A stretch of 64,000 bases of DNA from Melghirimyces algeriensis (GCF_900182565.1 NZ_FXTI01000001.1:434001-498000); one strand, 5' to 3'. Shown: positions 33,789 through 42,657, numbered from the stretch's first letter. Notes: generated by a model from the sequence alone, not told the origin. Translations and numbers: made by a program.

Positions 33789-34673
33789 TTGAAAAGATTC
33801 GGGATACTGGTTAATAAAGGGAAGCCCAAAGCGAGAGTTGTCATGAAGGAATTGGTTCATCTTCTGGAAAAACGTCGCATGGTCGTCAAGCTGGAACCTG
33901 AAGTGGCAGCGGAAATACAGAGAAATGATCTGGCACTTTCCATCGAACGTTTTCCTGAAGTGGTGGACATTGTGTTCGTGCTGGGTGGGGACGGAACACT
34001 GCTAGGTGTTGCGCGCCGTTTTTCTGCATTTGATATCCCGATTCTGGGTTTTAATCTGGGACATCTCGGATTCCTGTCCGAAGCTGAACCGGATAGTCTG
34101 GCCATTGCAGTTGACCGTATTTTGTCTGGTGATTTTTACATTGAGAAGCGGTTAATGTTAGATGCGGAAGTGGTTCGAAACGGAAAAGTTCTGGAGAAAA
34201 GTGTGGCTTTAAATGATGTTGGAATTGCCAAGGGTTCATTCAGCCGAATGATTACGGGAACCGTATTTATGGATGGGATGTTTCTGGGCACTTATTCCGG
34301 TGATGGCTTGATTGTTTCCACGCCTACTGGATCAACCGCGTATTCCCTTTCCTGTGGAGGTCCAATTGTTTGGCCTGGTGTTCAAAGCATTCTGTTGACC
34401 CCGATTTGTCCGCATACATTGACTGCCCGGCCCATGGTCCTCCCTTCAGATTGTACATTGGAGATTCGTGTCAGCGCCACTCACCGAGATATCGGGTTAA
34501 CCATTGATGGACAACTGGGTTATCGACTCAGGGTGGATGATATTATCCGGGTGGCTGCGTCTAAGAACATTACATCCTTGATCAAGTGGAAAGAAAGGGA
34601 TTTCTTCGAAGTGATACGAAAAAAGCTGCAAGGAGAGCCGGATGAAGGAAGTGGGTTGGAGGGCAAAAAATGA
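33789..34673 (+). CDS. nadK: NAD kinase
   Basis: Phosphorylates NAD to NADP. 294 residues, with the nucleotide motif VLGGDGTLLGVARRF (near 57-71), FNLGHLGFLSE (near 88), LNDVGIAKGS and the conserved DGLIVSTPTGSTAYSLSCGGP. It starts with TTG 33789 behind AGGTGGAG. The four-base overlap with argR (ATGA) indicates translational coupling. The tlyA-nadK-argR-recN order is the one common in Clostridia. Confidence 0.96.
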   Translation: MKRFGILVNKGKPKARVVMKELVHLLEKRRMVVKLEPEVAAEIQRNDLALSIERFPEVVDIVFVLGGDGTLLGVARRFSAFDIPILGFNLGHLGFLSEAEPDSLAIAVDRILSGDFYIEKRLMLDAEVVRNGKVLEKSVALNDVGIAKGSFSRMITGTVFMDGMFLGTYSGDGLIVSTPTGSTAYSLSCGGPIVWPGVQSILLTPICPHTLTARPMVLPSDCTLEIRVSATHRDIGLTIDGQLGYRLRVDDIIRVAASKNITSLIKWKERDFFEVIRKKLQGEPDEGSGLEGKK

Positions 34674-35116
34674 AAGGACAGCGACATATCAAAATCAGGG
34701 AAATTATTACAAACCAGGATATTGAAACCCAGGAAGATCTGGTGGATCAATTGAGAGAAGCGGGGTATAACGTGACGCAAGCCACGGTGTCCCGCGATAT
34801 TAAGGAACTTCACTTGGTAAAAGTTCCAACCAACAACGGCTCTTATAAATATTCGCTTCCGGCAGATAAACGATTTAATCCCAACCAGAAATTGAAACGG
34901 ATGTTAACAGAAGCGTTTGTCGGGATTGAACAGAGCGAAAATCTGATTGTAATGAAAACATTGCCCGGTAATGCTCATGCGATCGCGTCATTGGTTGACA
35001 ATTTGGATTGGCGCGATGTGATCGGAACGATTGCAGGAGATGATACGATTCTCTTGATCTGCCGGAACCGGGAAATCGCACCTCAAGTGAAAAGCCGTTT
35101 TATCGACATGTTGTAG
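34670..35116 (+). CDS. argR: Arginine repressor ArgR/AhrC
   Basis: A hexameric arginine-sensing regulator of arginine synthesis and catabolism genes. 148 residues: winged helix (HIKIREIITNQDIETQEDLVDQLREAGYNVTQATVSRDIKELHLVK, with the SRDIKEL recognition helix) and a C-terminal oligomerisation/arginine-binding domain (LPGNAHAIASLVDNLDWRDVIGTIAGDDTILLIC, with the GT-x-AGDDT ligand motif). The ATG overlaps the nadK stop. Confidence 0.97.
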   Translation: MKGQRHIKIREIITNQDIETQEDLVDQLREAGYNVTQATVSRDIKELHLVKVPTNNGSYKYSLPADKRFNPNQKLKRMLTEAFVGIEQSENLIVMKTLPGNAHAIASLVDNLDWRDVIGTIAGDDTILLICRNREIAPQVKSRFIDML

Positions 35117-35129
35117 GAGTGGATGACCG

Positions 35130-36824
35130 ATGCTACGGGAAATTTCCATCCGTGACTTTGCGATCATCGAACAGATTCATCTCACCTTTGACAGGGGTTT
35201 TCACGTCCTGACAGGGGAAACAGGGGCGGGGAAATCCATTCTCTTTGATGCGCTCAGTTTGGTTGTTGGTGGGCGGGCCTCCGCTGACTTTGTACGGCAT
35301 AACGCCCGAAAAGCAACGGTAGAAGCGTTATTTGAAGTTCCGGTTCATCATGCAGCCAACAAGGTCTTAAGAGATATTGGGTTGAATATGGAGGATCATT
35401 CCCTTTTAATACGTCGGGAAATCTCTTCAAGTGGTAAAAGCACATGCCGAATCAATGGGCAGATAGTTACTCTTGGGATGTTAAAGCAGGTCGGAAAGCA
35501 TTTGTTGGACATGCATGGGCAGCATGAACATCAAAAGTTGTTGCAGACAGAAGAGCATATTGCTTGGCTGGATGCTTTTGGAGGAGAGAGCCTTCATCAG
35601 CTATTGGAGGACTACCAAGCTCTGTATCGAAAATACAGGGAAGTCACTCGTGAATTAGAGGAAATACAAACGAACGAAAAGGAAATTGCGCAACGAATTG
35701 ATTGGTTGACTTTTCAACGAGATGAAATCAAAGAAGCCTGTTTGATTCCGGGAGAAGATAAAGAACTGGAACAAGAGCAAAGCCGTCTTGCTCATGCGGA
35801 ACATCTCATGCAAAATGCCACCTATGCTTATGAGGGATTATATGGGGAACAACAAGGAGTAGAAATTTTAAATCGTGTGATTCAGCATTTGGAGGATATT
35901 GTAAATGTTGATCCATCCATGAAAAACGTTCTGGAAATGGTTCAATCCGCCTATTATCAGATTGAGGAGGCTTCCAGAGAGATTGGAAGATATCGGGATA
36001 CCCTGGATTTTGATCCCGGTCGTTTGGCTCAGGTGGAAGAACGTCTTCATCTGATTGAACAGTTGAAGCGAAAGTATGGAGAATCCGTTTCGGAGATTTT
36101 TCAATACGCAGAACAGGCCGAAGAAGAATTAAATCAGTTGGAACAACAGGATGAAAAAAAGGCTGAACTGGAAGAAAAACGCACGGTGTTGCATGAACGG
36201 ATGCGGAAACAAGCGCTTCTTTTAAGCCAAACCCGCAAAGAGGCAGCTGTTAAACTGGAACAGTTGGTGGAAAAGGAACTTGCAGATCTGAATATGCAGG
36301 GAACCCGGTTTTCAGTGGCTTTTCATCAGGTGGAGAATCCGGAGTTTACTTTGACAGGGGTGGATCAGGTTGAATTTATGATCTCTCCCAATGTGGGTGA
36401 ACCATTGCGCCCCTTGGTCAAAATCGCATCTGGCGGTGAACTTTCCCGGATCATGTTGGCGATCCAAAGTATCTTTTCCGGTCTGAATGGAGCCAGCGAC
36501 ACATTGATTTTTGATGAAGTGGATACCGGAGTAAGTGGACGGGCGGCACAGGCCATTGCGGAAAAGATTACGCGACTGGCACGCCATTGTCAGGTGTTGT
36601 GTGTAACCCACCTCCCTCAGGTGGCTTGCATGGCCGATGAACATTTCCATATATTTAAGGAAGCCATCGATGGAAAGACAAGAACGCGAGTAAAGTTGCT
36701 GACAGAAGAAGGACGTATACTGGAGTTGGCCCGTATGTTGGGAGGAGTGGAAGTAACAGACACCACCCGGAATCATGCATTGGAAATGATTCGCTTGGCG
36801 AAGGAAACCAAACAGGTCATGTGA
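35130..36824 (+). CDS. recN: DNA repair protein RecN
   Basis: An SMC-like ATPase for double-strand break repair. 564 residues: Walker A GETGAGKSILFDAL (near 30), a central antiparallel coiled coil (about 155-365), the ABC signature ASGGELSRIMLA (near 433), Walker B TLIFDEVDTGVSGRAAQ (near 457) and VTHLPQVACMADEH. ATG 35130 follows GTAGGAGTGG. A terminator follows. Confidence 0.97.
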   Translation: MLREISIRDFAIIEQIHLTFDRGFHVLTGETGAGKSILFDALSLVVGGRASADFVRHNARKATVEALFEVPVHHAANKVLRDIGLNMEDHSLLIRREISSSGKSTCRINGQIVTLGMLKQVGKHLLDMHGQHEHQKLLQTEEHIAWLDAFGGESLHQLLEDYQALYRKYREVTRELEEIQTNEKEIAQRIDWLTFQRDEIKEACLIPGEDKELEQEQSRLAHAEHLMQNATYAYEGLYGEQQGVEILNRVIQHLEDIVNVDPSMKNVLEMVQSAYYQIEEASREIGRYRDTLDFDPGRLAQVEERLHLIEQLKRKYGESVSEIFQYAEQAEEELNQLEQQDEKKAELEEKRTVLHERMRKQALLLSQTRKEAAVKLEQLVEKELADLNMQGTRFSVAFHQVENPEFTLTGVDQVEFMISPNVGEPLRPLVKIASGGELSRIMLAIQSIFSGLNGASDTLIFDEVDTGVSGRAAQAIAEKITRLARHCQVLCVTHLPQVACMADEHFHIFKEAIDGKTRTRVKLLTEEGRILELARMLGGVEVTDTTRNHALEMIRLAKETKQVM

Positions 36825-36829
36825 TGGTT

Positions 36830-36863
36830 AAAAAATCCTCTGCACACAGTCAGAGGATTTTTT
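36830..36863 (+). terminator. Intrinsic terminator after recN
   Basis: A 13-bp stem (36830-36842 with 36851-36863) whose right arm ends in a run of T. Confidence 0.88.
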
Positions 36864-36973
36864 GATGAGAAGGGACAAGGAATGATTTGCGTAACATAAA
36901 TGGATTCAGAGGCGGAAAACTTAACAGTACGATGGAAACATCGAGGGTGGAGGTGTAGGCAGGAAGCAGGAGT

Positions 36974-38308
36974 GTGAAGTCAGTGGGCCATAGAAAAAGA
37001 GGAAAACAATGGGTTGGTTTGATTTTAGTGATTTTAATGATCCTGGTTGGATGTAGCACCCCCTTTCGCCAGTTTATGGCCCTTCCATCGGAAATGCGTG
37101 TATTTTCAGGGAATCTGAAGGAGCTTCACTTGTCTCTTCCAACCACTGCCACAGTAACTCTGACAGATCCCAATGTACTCTCCGTTAATGGAAAAAATAA
37201 AAATTCCCTAGATGTGGATTTAAGTCATCCATTAACACTGTTATCCAAACATTGGGGTCAAACACAATTGACATTAAGCCTGTTTGGCAAACTTCCCCTA
37301 AAGAAAATGAATGTCAAAGTGTTACCGGATGTGAAGGTGATCCCAGGTGGTCAGTCCCTTGGAGTGAAATTAAAGTCAGAAGGGGTGCTCGTTGTCGGTC
37401 ATCATAAAGTGGGTGCCAATCAAGAATCACCTGGAGCAAAAGCGGACATTCGGGTTGGGGATTATATTGTGGAAATGGATGGTGAGCCCATTCATGGAGT
37501 TCAGGAAGTGGCACGATTGGTGAAAGGAGCAGGAGATCAAAATCGATCCATTCCGACCGTGATTAAACGGGGTGGAAAAAAAAGGAAAGTTATGCTGTAT
37601 CCAACGAAGGATTCTACGAAACAGACTTATGGAATTGGGTTGTATGTTCGGGATTCAGCAGCGGGTGTAGGTACTTTAACATTTTATGATCCGCAAAAGA
37701 AACGGTATGGAGCGCTTGGTCATGTGATTTCAGATGTGGATACAGGGAAGCCGATCCGTGTCGGAGGCGGTAAAATCGTTCAATCCGAAGTGACATCGAT
37801 CCAAAAGGGGCAAACAGGGGATCCAGGTGAAAAGAGAGCGATATTTTTCCGCAACAGTGCCATTTTGGGTTCCATCAGTAAAAATACACAGTTTGGTGTG
37901 TTTGGTACATTGAAGGCCCCTCCGAAATCCGGCGTATATAAACGTGCCATACCCGTTGGGTTGGCAGAAGAGGTCAAGGAAGGACCAGCTGAGATTCTGA
38001 CCGTAGTCGATGGAAAAAAGGTGGAACGATATAATATTGAGATTGTGCATCGGATCAATCAAAAATTTCCTGCAACAAAAGGCATGATTATAAAGGTTAC
38101 CGACCCCCGGCTATTGAACAAATCAGGCGGCATTGTTCAGGGAATGAGCGGAAGTCCCATTTTACAGGACGGGAAACTGGTAGGTGCAGTGACTCATGTC
38201 TTTGTCAATGATCCAACATCAGGTTATGGAACTTATATCGAGTGGATGTTGAAAGATGCAGGGTTATTAAAAACGGCGGGATCTTTTACCCGCTGTTTTT
38301 TATTTTGA
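36974..38308 (+). CDS. spoIVB: SpoIVB peptidase (sporulation signalling protease)
   Basis: An S55 serine protease made in the forespore; it cleaves SpoIVFA and so triggers pro-sigma-K processing in the mother cell. 444 residues: N-terminal hydrophobic segment (about 13-26), a PDZ domain (about 115-205, with SPGAKADIRVGDYIVEMDG), the catalytic His250 in YGALGHVISD and Ser394 in GMSGSP. The segment ILMILVGC fits a lipobox with Cys27. GTG 36974 has AGGAAG seven bases upstream. Its last ~13 codons pass through the intrinsic terminator, with the stop codon after the T-run, unlike relatives, which end near EWMLKDAG. Confidence 0.94.
   Translation: MKSVGHRKRGKQWVGLILVILMILVGCSTPFRQFMALPSEMRVFSGNLKELHLSLPTTATVTLTDPNVLSVNGKNKNSLDVDLSHPLTLLSKHWGQTQLTLSLFGKLPLKKMNVKVLPDVKVIPGGQSLGVKLKSEGVLVVGHHKVGANQESPGAKADIRVGDYIVEMDGEPIHGVQEVARLVKGAGDQNRSIPTVIKRGGKKRKVMLYPTKDSTKQTYGIGLYVRDSAAGVGTLTFYDPQKKRYGALGHVISDVDTGKPIRVGGGKIVQSEVTSIQKGQTGDPGEKRAIFFRNSAILGSISKNTQFGVFGTLKAPPKSGVYKRAIPVGLAEEVKEGPAEILTVVDGKKVERYNIEIVHRINQKFPATKGMIIKVTDPRLLNKSGGIVQGMSGSPILQDGKLVGAVTHVFVNDPTSGYGTYIEWMLKDAGLLKTAGSFTRCFLF
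38269..38305 (+). terminator. Terminator overlapping the end of the spoIVB frame
   Basis: A 12-bp stem with one G-T pair (38269-38280 with 38289-38300) and a run of T. The spoIVB stop is at 38306-38308, so the whole structure is inside the coding frame. Confidence 0.85.
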
Positions 38309-38323
38309 AAATTACCCGTAAAA

Positions 38324-38351
38324 AAAGGAATGTTCTCCCTGTTTGTCGAAA
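38324..38351 (+). promoter_or_regulatory. Sigma-H promoter of spo0A with an overlapping 0A box
   Basis: AAAGGAATG (38324-38332), 12 bases, then GTCGAAA (38345-38351) closely fits the sigma-H pattern RnAGGAwww-N11/12-RnnGAAT. TGTCGAA at 38344-38350 is a perfect 0A box (TGnCGAA) laid over the -10 region, which would allow Spo0A~P to control its own gene. Confidence 0.6.
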
Positions 38352-38402
38352 CCAGGAATAACCAAAAAAGGGCGTATTGTTTGTTATGAGGGGGAATCAG
38401 TT

Positions 38403-39179
38403 TTGAATAAAATAAAAGTGATCTTGGCTGATGACAATCGGGAGTTTGCCGATCTGTTAAAGGAACATCTGGATTCCCAAGAGGATATGGAAGTGATAGG
38501 AGTTGCCTATAACGGAAATGAAGTGATGGATCTTTTGGAACAGGAATCACCTGATATCCTTCTGTTGGATATTATCATGCCGCATTTGGATGGTTTGGGA
38601 GTATTGGAAAACCTGATTGAGCGTTCGGGGACGATTCCCAAGATCATAATGCTGACTGCCTTTGGACAGGAAAACATTACGCAGAGAGCGGTTGAACTGG
38701 GGGCTGCTTATTACATATTAAAACCTTTTGACATGAATGTACTGACAGAACGAATCCGTCAAATGCAAGGGCGTCCGGTGAAAACAACCCGCGAAAGAAC
38801 AGGAGCCTCCACGGGTACTCAAGTGGACAATTTGGATGCCCACATTACGAATGTCATTCATGAAATTGGTGTGCCTGCTCATATCAAAGGATATTTATAC
38901 CTTCGGGAAGCGATTATGATGGTTTACAATGAAGTGGAATTACTTGGAGCAATCACCAAGACATTGTATCCTCGGATCGCCGAACGGTATAATACCACGC
39001 CGAGTCGGGTGGAGCGTGCCATCCGTCATGCCATTGAAGTGGCATGGAGCAGGGGAAATATGGAATCGATCCGCAAGTTATTTGGCTATACCATCAATGT
39101 TAGCAAAGCGAAACCCACCAACTCGGAATTTATCGCTATGGTGGCGGATAAACTTCGGATTGAACACAAGGTGGGGTAA
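38403..39179 (+). CDS. spo0A: Sporulation transcription factor Spo0A
   Basis: The master response regulator of entry into sporulation. 258 residues: a receiver domain (about 1-125) with the acidic pocket ADDN (10-12), the phospho-acceptor Asp56 in LLLDIIMP and Lys in ILKPFD; then the DNA-binding domain (about 145-258) with VPAHIKGYLYLREAI and TTPSRVERAIRHAIEVAWSRG (recognition helix). The start is TTG 38403, nine bases behind GAGGGGG; the frame is open upstream to 38343. Confidence 0.98.
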   Translation: MNKIKVILADDNREFADLLKEHLDSQEDMEVIGVAYNGNEVMDLLEQESPDILLLDIIMPHLDGLGVLENLIERSGTIPKIIMLTAFGQENITQRAVELGAAYYILKPFDMNVLTERIRQMQGRPVKTTRERTGASTGTQVDNLDAHITNVIHEIGVPAHIKGYLYLREAIMMVYNEVELLGAITKTLYPRIAERYNTTPSRVERAIRHAIEVAWSRGNMESIRKLFGYTINVSKAKPTNSEFIAMVADKLRIEHKVG

Positions 39180-39204
39180 CGGAAAAAACTGTAAAACAAA
39201 CCCG

Positions 39205-39243
39205 TCCTGTACCGTTATGATGTAACGGCACAGGCGTTTTTTT
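39205..39243 (+). terminator. Intrinsic terminator after spo0A
   Basis: A 12-bp stem with one mismatch (about 39206-39217 with 39222-39233) followed by TTTTTTT. Confidence 0.85.
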
Positions 39244-39325
39244 GTTTTACCAGCGTTTCGAGGTATGAGGTTGCCAAAAGACTCCCATACTAAAACCAGC
39301 CATATCAATTAAAGGAGTCACCTAT

Positions 39326-40492
39326 ATGTTTACCCGTATACACCCCTCACGGAAAAGGGTTTTTCATGGTACTGCGGTTGTAGATGAAAAAACGAAGTGT
39401 TTGGTTCATCGCATCCGTCCAGGCCAAATAGCAGTGATTAACCATCAGGATCTGGATGAGGTGGCAGCAGATGCATTGATAAAAAAACGGGTAAAAGGCG
39501 TTGTGAATTGTGCACCGTCGATTAGTGGAAGATACCCCGCACAGGGACCTTACCGTTTGGTGGAAGCAGGAATCCCTCTGTTGGACGATGTGGGTATGGG
39601 TGTGTTGAATCGTGTGAAAGAGGGGGATGATCTTTGCCTGCACAAGGACCGATTGTATCGCAGACGAAACGGCAGTGAGTGGGTTGCTGTTGCATCGGGT
39701 TATCGTATGACTGATGAACGATTGCACATGAAGATGGAGGAAGTAAAGAAAAATATTGATGTCACATTGCATTCTTTTGTAAACAATACACTTCGTTATG
39801 CCACAGAAGAGCAAGACTCTGTCAGTCAATCCTTATTGGCTCCAAAACTGGACACACCCATGAAAAACCGGCATGTAATGATTGTCGTAAGGGGAAAAGA
39901 GCATGAAAAGGATCTCAAAATGCTTCGCCCCTTTTTGAAAGAAAGGAAACCTGTGTTAATCGGTGTGGATGGGGGGGCGGATTCTCTTATCGATCAAGGG
40001 TTTCATCCTGACATCATTCTGGGAGATATGGACTCCGTAACAGACGATGCCTTAATGAGTGGCGCTGAATTGATTGTACATGCCTACTTGAATGGAAAGG
40101 CTCCTGGTTTAAAGCGGGTCAAGCAAATGGGGCTAAAAGCGCATCTCATACCTTTTCAGGGAACCAGTGAAGATGTCGCCATGCTTTTGGCCTATGAAAA
40201 GGGAGCTGAACGGATTATTATTCTTGGCTCCCATTCCAATATGGTGGATTTTCTGGAAAAGGGCAGAATGGGGATGGCAAGTACATTTTTGACCAGGATG
40301 AAAGTGGGGTCCAAGCTAGTGGATATCAAAGGGATCAGTCAATTATACAGAGGGATCGGGAGATGGAGAACGTATGATTTTTTGTGGCTGACAACTGCTC
40401 TGGTGTTTCCTGTCACTGCTTTAGCCCTGGTCAATCCCCGTTTTGTTCAGGTGGTGAAATTACTGTGGCTCAATATGAAAATTTTCTTCTAA
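39326..40492 (+). CDS. steA: SteA-like putative cytokinetic ring protein
   Basis: A 388-residue protein with a thiamin-pyrophosphokinase-like fold. The middle (about 205-290) reads LIGVDGGADSLIDQGFHPDIILGDMDSV, then PFQGTSEDVAMLLAYEKGA, as in COG4825/SteA proteins. Catalytic thiamin chemistry is not expected. A C-terminal hydrophobic stretch lies near 352-372. In Corynebacterium, SteA works with the membrane coiled-coil protein SteB in cell separation and activation of a peptidoglycan hydrolase. The SteB-like gene follows by 13 bases here. ATG 39326 has AAAGGAG upstream. In this window it is the first gene of a steA-steB-GT2-GT4 group directly after spo0A. Confidence 0.85.
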   Translation: MFTRIHPSRKRVFHGTAVVDEKTKCLVHRIRPGQIAVINHQDLDEVAADALIKKRVKGVVNCAPSISGRYPAQGPYRLVEAGIPLLDDVGMGVLNRVKEGDDLCLHKDRLYRRRNGSEWVAVASGYRMTDERLHMKMEEVKKNIDVTLHSFVNNTLRYATEEQDSVSQSLLAPKLDTPMKNRHVMIVVRGKEHEKDLKMLRPFLKERKPVLIGVDGGADSLIDQGFHPDIILGDMDSVTDDALMSGAELIVHAYLNGKAPGLKRVKQMGLKAHLIPFQGTSEDVAMLLAYEKGAERIIILGSHSNMVDFLEKGRMGMASTFLTRMKVGSKLVDIKGISQLYRGIGRWRTYDFLWLTTALVFPVTALALVNPRFVQVVKLLWLNMKIFF

Positions 40493-40505
40493 TGGATGTG
40501 ATCTC

Positions 40506-41144
40506 ATGATATCCATCCGGTTGTTTCTGATATTTATCAGCTCTGTGTTAGTTGCTATGGGAATTGGCATTATTCTTGGAGGTGCCGGTGGACAGGCTTG
40601 GATCGATCAGCAGGAGCAAAATCTCGTTGAACATCTAGAAGCACGAATGGAGCAGATAACACTGGAAAAAGAGCAGCTGAAACAGGCTTTGCACAAAAAA
40701 GAAACGGTTCTTCAAAACCTTAAAGGCCAAAATCAGTCGCTCATCCAGGAAGTCGTTCAGGGAGAATTAACAGGACGACAGGTTTTATTATTGGGAAAAG
40801 CGGAGGCAGACAGTCTGAAGCGGATGATTCAATGGGCAGGAGGGACGGTCGTTCAAAGGGAGACCCTTCCTGCATCAGCTGAACACTTTGATGCGATTGT
40901 TCTGTTGTTTCATCCAAACGAGCAACATTCTCGTTGGAAAGCGTTTATTCAGGATATTCAATCCACCTACTCTGGACCACTCATTCTTCCGGAGTCACAG
41001 AAATTGCGACCCGTGTTTGAACCATTGGAAAGGAGATCCTACTTTTTTTCCGGAAAAGCGATGAAAGAACCTTTAAAGATGGTTGAACTTATCCATTTCA
41101 TCCAAAATGCGATCAATCATTATGGAAATGAGGCGGCATCATGA
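40506..41144 (+). CDS. SteB/MctB-like membrane coiled-coil protein
   Basis: A 212-residue protein with one N-terminal membrane segment (about 5-28, RLFLIFISSVLVAMGIGIILGG), a coiled coil (about 35-78, EQNLVEHLEARMEQITLEKEQ and on) and an alpha/beta C-terminal domain. That layout is the one of DUF3186/MctB proteins, called copper transporters in databases and SteB in Corynebacterium. The ribosome site (GGATGTGAT) is weak, suggesting coupling to steA 13 bases upstream. The end overlaps the glycosyltransferase start by four bases. The name copper transporter is probably misleading; a role with SteA is more likely. Confidence 0.75.
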   Translation: MISIRLFLIFISSVLVAMGIGIILGGAGGQAWIDQQEQNLVEHLEARMEQITLEKEQLKQALHKKETVLQNLKGQNQSLIQEVVQGELTGRQVLLLGKAEADSLKRMIQWAGGTVVQRETLPASAEHFDAIVLLFHPNEQHSRWKAFIQDIQSTYSGPLILPESQKLRPVFEPLERRSYFFSGKAMKEPLKMVELIHFIQNAINHYGNEAAS

Positions 41145-41824
41145 ATAAACCAGTGGTTGTGAGTGCAGTCATACCTGCTTACAACGAAGAGGAATGGATT
41201 GGAAACACATTGAAATACCTGCGCCGAGTGGAAATGGTGAATGAAATCATTGTTGTGGATGATGGAAGTAAAGACAAAACAGCTAGGGTGGCTCAACACT
41301 ATGCAGATTCCGTGATCCGCATTCCTGAAAATATGGGAAAAGGTGCTGCTATACAGGAAGGTGTGCGGTATGCGACAGGAGACATTCTGCTGTTTGTCGA
41401 TGCGGATCTGACAGAGCATGCCAAATTGTGCGGGGCTTTATTGGAGCCTGTGGTGAAGGGGAAAACGGATATGACCATTGCCAGGTTTCCCGCACCCCGA
41501 AAAAAGGGAGGGTTTGGACTGGTCAAAGGACTGGCTCGTACTGGAGTCAGATGGTTGACGGGATATCATTTGGAATCGACATTGTCTGGTCAACGAGCTC
41601 TGACACGGGAGTTAGTAACTGCGATCGGTGATGTTGGTTCTGGGTTTGGAATGGAAGTATGGATGACCGTAAGAGCCCTTCACAATGGGTATTCTGTAAA
41701 AGAGATCCCCCTGCCGATGAGTCACAGGGAGACCGGGCGGGATTGGGATGGATTTGTTCACCGGGGAAAACAGTTTTTTTCTATCATAAAAACCTTGATT
41801 CGTCTTTGGAGGCAGCCGGCGTGA
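41141..41824 (+). CDS. Glycosyltransferase family 2
   Basis: A 227-residue GT-A enzyme. AVIPAYNEEEWI near 9, IVVDDGSKDKT near 38, NMGKGAAIQEG near 66 and LFVDADLTEH near 87 are the nucleotide-sugar motifs of family 2. The C-terminal part has SGQRALTRELV and EVWMTVRALHNGYSVKEIPL, typical of dolichol-phosphate-mannose-synthase-like enzymes, but there is no membrane segment. It overlaps both neighbours (ATGA upstream, GTGA downstream), so it belongs to the steA operon. The acceptor may be a polyprenyl phosphate; the sugar is unknown. Confidence 0.88.
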   Translation: MNKPVVVSAVIPAYNEEEWIGNTLKYLRRVEMVNEIIVVDDGSKDKTARVAQHYADSVIRIPENMGKGAAIQEGVRYATGDILLFVDADLTEHAKLCGALLEPVVKGKTDMTIARFPAPRKKGGFGLVKGLARTGVRWLTGYHLESTLSGQRALTRELVTAIGDVGSGFGMEVWMTVRALHNGYSVKEIPLPMSHRETGRDWDGFVHRGKQFFSIIKTLIRLWRQPA

Positions 41825-42657
41825 CTGTTGTTGTTTCTCTTTTTATGTTGTTTTTCTCATATATTTGCGGTCGTCTTACAGTCGAAATGGGGAGAACATT
41901 TCTTCTGAAAGCCGATGTCACTGCAATCAATTATCAGGGAAAGAGTGTTCCAACGTCTTATGGTGGCTTTATGGTGGCGATCCTTCTTTTTTTATCCACT
42001 GTATCATTGGGATTTGCGCGTTGGATTGCTTTGTTCTCTTTTTCTGTTTTTGCAGTGGTTTTACTCGCTTCTGTTACGGTTACTTTTTTGGGCTGGTTGG
42101 ATGACACGATCGGGAACCATTACGATAAAGGGTTTATGGGTCACTTCCGGACATTGGCCAAAGAAGGCCGACTGACGACCGGCTTTTTAAAGGCGGCGGG
42201 AGGAGGAGTCATGGCAGCGATTGTAGCGGTGGTTACAGCCACTGGAACGGAGGAGTGGATTCTTCATACCCTGTTCATCGGATTGATGACAAACTGGCTC
42301 AATTTATTGGATCTTAGACCGGGCAGAGCACTTAAGTTTTATATTGTAACAGGGATTTCACTTTTTATCATCGGTTTGCCCAGAGGAGACACATTCTTTT
42401 TTATTCCTTTGTTGGGGTTAGCAATCGCCATTTTAAGGGATGATTTGTCTGGAAGGTTTATGCTTGGAGATAGCGGTTCCAATCTGTTGGGGATTCAATT
42501 GGGGATTTGGATCGCCCTGATGGCTCCACAGTGGTTGATCATGTTGTTTGTGATGTTGTTGATCGTGGGTCACATTGTGGGAGAAACCGTCTCCATTACC
42601 CGATTGATTCATAACAGCTCCATTCTCTCTTATATTGACCGTCTGGGGAGAAGGTAA
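41821..42657 (+). CDS. MraY/WecA-like phospho-sugar transferase
   Basis: A 278-residue membrane protein of the polyprenyl-phosphate N-acetylhexosamine-1-phosphate transferase group. The family landmarks are VPTSYGGFMVAI near 45, FLGWLDDTIGN near 85 (DD motif), NWLNLLDLRPGRALK near 160 (NxxNxxDxxxG-like) and FMLGDSGSNLLG near 213. About eight hydrophobic segments are present. It starts with GTG 41821, which overlaps the preceding TGA and lies eight bases behind GGAGG. It probably loads a sugar phosphate on undecaprenyl phosphate for an envelope glycan. Some loop histidines of MraY are not evident. Confidence 0.82.
   Translation: MTVVVSLFMLFFSYICGRLTVEMGRTFLLKADVTAINYQGKSVPTSYGGFMVAILLFLSTVSLGFARWIALFSFSVFAVVLLASVTVTFLGWLDDTIGNHYDKGFMGHFRTLAKEGRLTTGFLKAAGGGVMAAIVAVVTATGTEEWILHTLFIGLMTNWLNLLDLRPGRALKFYIVTGISLFIIGLPRGDTFFFIPLLGLAIAILRDDLSGRFMLGDSGSNLLGIQLGIWIALMAPQWLIMLFVMLLIVGHIVGETVSITRLIHNSSILSYIDRLGRR

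Noticed and set aside
40506..41144. A true copper transporter
   Set aside because: The name is used for DUF3186 proteins, but one membrane segment, a coiled coil and the steA neighbour argue for a SteB-like role; no metal-binding motif is visible.
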